From Oscillospiraceae bacterium (lineage in GTDB: Bacteria; Bacillota; Clostridia; Oscillospirales; Ruminococcaceae), in the NCBI GenBank assembly GCA_029240015.1, contig JARBTU010000043.1, forward strand, positions 1-9,714: a DNA stretch of 9,714 bases, written 5' to 3'. Both the position numbers and the translations under genes were made by a program. Positions 7,387 to 9,714 of the stretch are shown here, in pieces. How positions within the stretch are numbered: the stretch's first letter is position 1; every line of letters starts with the position of its first letter. The notes beneath the pieces were generated by a model. It did not search any database and had not been told where the DNA came from. It saw only the letters and a list, made by a program, of their open reading frames with translations.

Positions 7387-7576
7387 AAAACCTAGATAAA
7401 TAGGTTAGCTAAAAAAAGTTAAAACGAAGTAAAACAATAAATAAAAAAGCACAGACATTTTAACCGTCTGCGCTTACAATACAACAAAAAGTGTAAAAAC
7501 CCAATTTGCAAAGTATTGACCCATGAAGCGCAACAGCCCATAGGTGAGAACGGTTGGTTGTTCTACTTTGTTTTTC
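7376..7576 (-). promoter_or_regulatory. infC operon leader, likely L20-type attenuator
   Basis: The leader is about 200 nt from the predicted transcript start (near 7576) to the infC start. In the first half, ACCTATG (7545-7539) can pair with CATGGGT (7525-7519), with one G-U pair, enclosing a 13-nt loop. That loop carries TGCGCTT (7532-7526), which is exactly complementary to AAGCGCA (7475-7469) in the 5' arm of the terminator. AACCGT (7555-7550) is also complementary to ACGGTT (7467-7462), immediately beyond it. Both pairings have compatible antiparallel order, so together they could form an antiterminator that dismantles the terminator. In Bacillus subtilis, L20 binds the infC leader and favours termination; the position and layout here fit that model. 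I cannot confirm the match to the known RNA family without a covariance search. Confidence 0.75.
7443..7475 (-). terminator. intrinsic terminator (attenuator) in the infC leader
   Basis: On the coding strand AAGCGCAGAC pairs with GTCTGTGCTT (ten pairs, one of them G-U) over a 9-nt loop, and six T residues (7448-7443) end the structure, overlapping its last two pairs. It lies about 100 nt after the predicted transcript start and about 70 nt before the infC start, so it must be read through for infC to be expressed. It therefore works as an attenuator, not as the end of an upstream unit. Confidence 0.88.
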
Positions 7577-7582
7577 TAGATT

Positions 7583-7611
7583 AGTTTACCAATTTTAATC
7601 GGTATTGTCAA
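7583..7611 (-). promoter_or_regulatory. sigma-A promoter of the infC operon
   Basis: The -35 box TTGACA (7611-7606) is a perfect consensus; 17 bases later the -10 box is TAAACT (7588-7583), four of six consensus bases. The roughly 18 bases before the -35 are almost pure A and T (ATTTTTAAAATATATA), like an UP element. The predicted transcript start is near 7576. The promoter begins about 20 bases after the addA stop, with no terminator between, so addA transcripts may also read into the leader. Confidence 0.85.
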
Positions 7612-7629
7612 TATATATTTTAAAAATTC

Positions 7630-9714
7630 TTATAAAATAATTTCTTTTCCAAGATGGGTAGAGTATATTATACATTGATTGATTGGTTTTTCAAAGCACT
7701 TTCCCAAGGCTTTCTTATATAGCAGCAACTGTTGCTCGTATCTTTCAACGAGTTGATCAGGATTTTGTACTGCATCTGTTTTATAGTCGATAACAGAAAC
7801 ACTCTCTCCTTCAACAATCACACAGTCGGCTATTCCCTGAATCAGTATTTGAGGTTGTTCTCCGCTCAAGTCCAAGTCATCATACACTTCGCCTGCATTT
7901 ACTTCATCAAAAAACCTAAACTCTCGCCATATCTCATCTGCATTTAAGATTCTGCTCATTAATTTTGAATGAAAAAACGTCTCTAATTTTTGAATGGATA
8001 AGGCTTTAGTCTCACTTTCGGTTAAAAATCCATCCACCAGCAACCGTTCAATCTCAGACATCAAATCTTTTCTTGCGTTGTGATAATCGGCAAACTGCAT
8101 AAATTTATGGACAATTGTCCCTCGCTCGGACGGCGTTAAATGGTCCTTTTTAAAAAAATCCGGTCTTTCTCTAAGCTGGGTTTGTTCTCCGCGTTTTTTC
8201 TTGGTAATGTCCGTAACCGACAGCTTAGCTGGGATTTTAGACAAATCTTCGTCTTGATACTCAAAATCGAGGTTATTGCGAAGTTGAGAAAGGATAGCGT
8301 CATTGGGTTTGGATTGAAAATCAATCTTAATTTCCTCCTGCGCAGATTCCTCTTTGTCATGTGAAGCAATAACAAAAGTCTTATAACCAGATTGCTCTTC
8401 TAAAACCTCTGTGTTTAACGAATATAAACTTCTTAATGACTGCATTCCGCTTTGTCTTGCTGCCGTCATTAAGAGCCAGTCCGCATAACTTCCCGCGCTC
8501 CTTACAACATAAGGAACTATCCCTATCTTGTCATCAAGTCCTGCGCTGATGGATTTTACTTTCTTTTCGGCGTTTTTGAGCGACAGCGTGATAATAAGCT
8601 TTTCTTTGGCTCTTGTCAACGCAACATAAAGGATTCTCATCTCTTCTGACAACGCCTCTTTTTCAAGCTGAAGTTTAAGCGCTTCGTGCGGGGCAGTGGA
8701 ATATTGTTTCAGCTTCTGAGGCTCTCTGACTTTTGTCCAAAACCCAAGCGTAGAATGAATAAGGCTGCCGGCGTTTAAATCTCTCGTATTGAATTTTTTG
8801 GAACAATCGCTCAAAAAGCAAATAGGGAATTCCAATCCTTTTGAGCGGTGAACGCTCATCACTTTTACAACATTTGCATTCTCCGAAGCGGTGTTCGCTC
8901 CTGAAAAATCATGCCCTTCTCTTATGGCTTTGTCAATGAAACGGATAAATCCGGATAATCCTCCATAACCAATATCCTCATACTGTCTGGCATATTCCAA
9001 AAATAATCTGAGGTTCGCCTGCCTTTGTTCTCCCTGCCGCATCGCTCCCACTATTTCTATAAAATCAGTCTTTTCATAAATTTTCTGAACAATGCTTTCC
9101 AGTCCAATCATTACGCTTTGTGTTCTTAAATCGGATAATATCTGTAAAAACTCATTGCTGTGAGCATCTCCTTGCTTAGCATGTTCCAAAAGAGCAACAT
9201 AGAACTTTGCATTTTTGTCCGCAAGCCGGACTTTCGTCACTTCATCTCCAGAAAATCCGAAAAGCGGAGACATTAAAACAGACAACAGCGGAACATCCTG
9301 AACAGGGTTATCAATGATTCTTAGGAAATTGATCATCACGGAGATTTCGCGGGAATCGAAGTAGCTTTTCTTGGCATCTGACCATGCCTCAATCCCGCAT
9401 TTTTGCAGCTCTCCTATAAAAATATCCGCTTTGCTCATCGTTCTTAATAAAATGCAAAAATCTTTGTTTTCACACTTTCTTATCTTCCCGTCTTTATCTT
9501 GCACCAAAAAACCTTCAGACAACATTTTGCCGATTGTTTCGGCGACGTGCTTCGCTTCAAGTGTATCTTTATCTTCCTCATCAGAATCTTCTTTGTCCTG
9601 TTCAACAATATGCAGCTCACAGGACATTTGAGCAGACTCCGCATAATCTGCACACGCATAAAGCTGTTCCTCTTCACCATAGCTGATTTCACCGACATCG
9701 GGACTCATAATCTG
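7630..9714 (-). CDS. addA: AddA, helicase-nuclease subunit (partial, 5' end missing)
   Basis: AddA, with AddB, resects double-strand breaks and prepares single-stranded DNA for RecA, the Bacillota counterpart of RecBCD. The reading frame is open at the right edge; 694 residues are visible of a usual total near 1200, so the Walker A and the first helicase motifs are missing. Visible are a motif IV-like DFCILLRTM (about 85-93), motif V in VMSVHRSKGLEFP (285-297), motif VI in EEMRILYVALTRAKEK (357-372), and a C-terminal PD-(D/E)XK nuclease domain: RGTIVHKFMQ (531-540), IQGIADCVI (625-633), VIDYKTDAV (641-649) and YEQQLLLYKKAL (659-670). The nuclease residues in IADC and DYKTD look intact. The absence of a four-cysteine iron-sulfur arrangement fits AddA, since AddB carries that cluster. 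An acidic patch (EDSDEEDKDTLEAK, about 42-55) lies near the visible start. AddB is presumably upstream, outside the window. Confidence 0.96.
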   Translation of the reverse strand, partial: QIMSPDVGEISYGEEEQLYACADYAESAQMSCELHIVEQDKEDSDEEDKDTLEAKHVAETIGKMLSEGFLVQDKDGKIRKCENKDFCILLRTMSKADIFIGELQKCGIEAWSDAKKSYFDSREISVMINFLRIIDNPVQDVPLLSVLMSPLFGFSGDEVTKVRLADKNAKFYVALLEHAKQGDAHSNEFLQILSDLRTQSVMIGLESIVQKIYEKTDFIEIVGAMRQGEQRQANLRLFLEYARQYEDIGYGGLSGFIRFIDKAIREGHDFSGANTASENANVVKVMSVHRSKGLEFPICFLSDCSKKFNTRDLNAGSLIHSTLGFWTKVREPQKLKQYSTAPHEALKLQLEKEALSEEMRILYVALTRAKEKLIITLSLKNAEKKVKSISAGLDDKIGIVPYVVRSAGSYADWLLMTAARQSGMQSLRSLYSLNTEVLEEQSGYKTFVIASHDKEESAQEEIKIDFQSKPNDAILSQLRNNLDFEYQDEDLSKIPAKLSVTDITKKKRGEQTQLRERPDFFKKDHLTPSERGTIVHKFMQFADYHNARKDLMSEIERLLVDGFLTESETKALSIQKLETFFHSKLMSRILNADEIWREFRFFDEVNAGEVYDDLDLSGEQPQILIQGIADCVIVEGESVSVIDYKTDAVQNPDQLVERYEQQLLLYKKALGKCFEKPINQCIIYSTHLGKEIIL

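Noticed and set aside
7376..7576. T-box riboswitch in the infC leader
   Set aside because: The leader has a terminator but no TGGNACCGCG-type antiterminator sequence, and infC-rpmI-rplT leaders are normally controlled by L20.
8136..8375. 79-codon minus-strand frame inside addA
   Set aside because: It lies fully within the intact addA frame, with a basic and low-complexity composition and no ribosome binding site of note.
1..9714. Defence system, prophage, insertion sequence or CRISPR
   Set aside because: Every long frame is a recognised housekeeping gene. AddA and DprA handle DNA ends and foreign DNA but occur here in ordinary chromosomal order, and no repeats or transposase remnants are visible.

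Overview
The window is a gene-dense stretch of bacterial chromosome, all of it coded on the minus strand. It reads as Bacillota, probably Clostridia. The grounds are moderate-to-low GC, strong GGAGG-type ribosome binding sites, an AddAB-type helicase-nuclease rather than RecBCD, a folate-dependent TrmFO, a three-zinc-finger TopA, and an IF-3 that appears to start with AUU behind a long attenuator-like leader, as in Bacillus. The lineage cannot be fixed more closely from this sequence. There is no mobile element, CRISPR array, tRNA or rRNA gene, and no sign of recent transfer.

In the direction of transcription (right to left): the window opens inside addA (9714-7630, 5' part missing). About 20 bases after its stop lies a good sigma-A promoter (7611-7583). 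It drives a leader of about 200 nt that contains an intrinsic terminator (7475-7443), and then the translation-apparatus cluster infC (IF-3), rpmI (L35) and rplT (L20). Two overlapping hairpins (6225-6184) separate rplT from a SpoU-family RNA 2'-O-methyltransferase. The methyltransferase is followed closely by dprA, topA, trmFO and plsX; plsX runs off the left edge.

Spacing downstream of rplT is tight: the trmFO ATG shares a base with the topA stop, trmFO and plsX are 34 nt apart, and the methyltransferase and dprA are at most 29 nt apart. One long transcript is therefore plausible, with attenuation in the infC leader and partial termination or processing after rplT. The genes combine translation initiation and ribosome assembly (infC, rpmI, rplT), RNA modification (methyltransferase, trmFO), DNA handling (addA, dprA, topA) and membrane lipid synthesis (plsX). 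This is housekeeping content in a familiar but lineage-specific arrangement.

I found no candidate for an undescribed biological system. The most interesting parts are regulatory: the AUU start of infC, the leader whose upstream segments can pair with the 5' arm of its own terminator, a 14-bp perfect palindrome before topA, and the hairpin pair after rplT. The longest stretch without a protein gene is the 254-nt addA-infC gap, which is filled by the promoter and leader.
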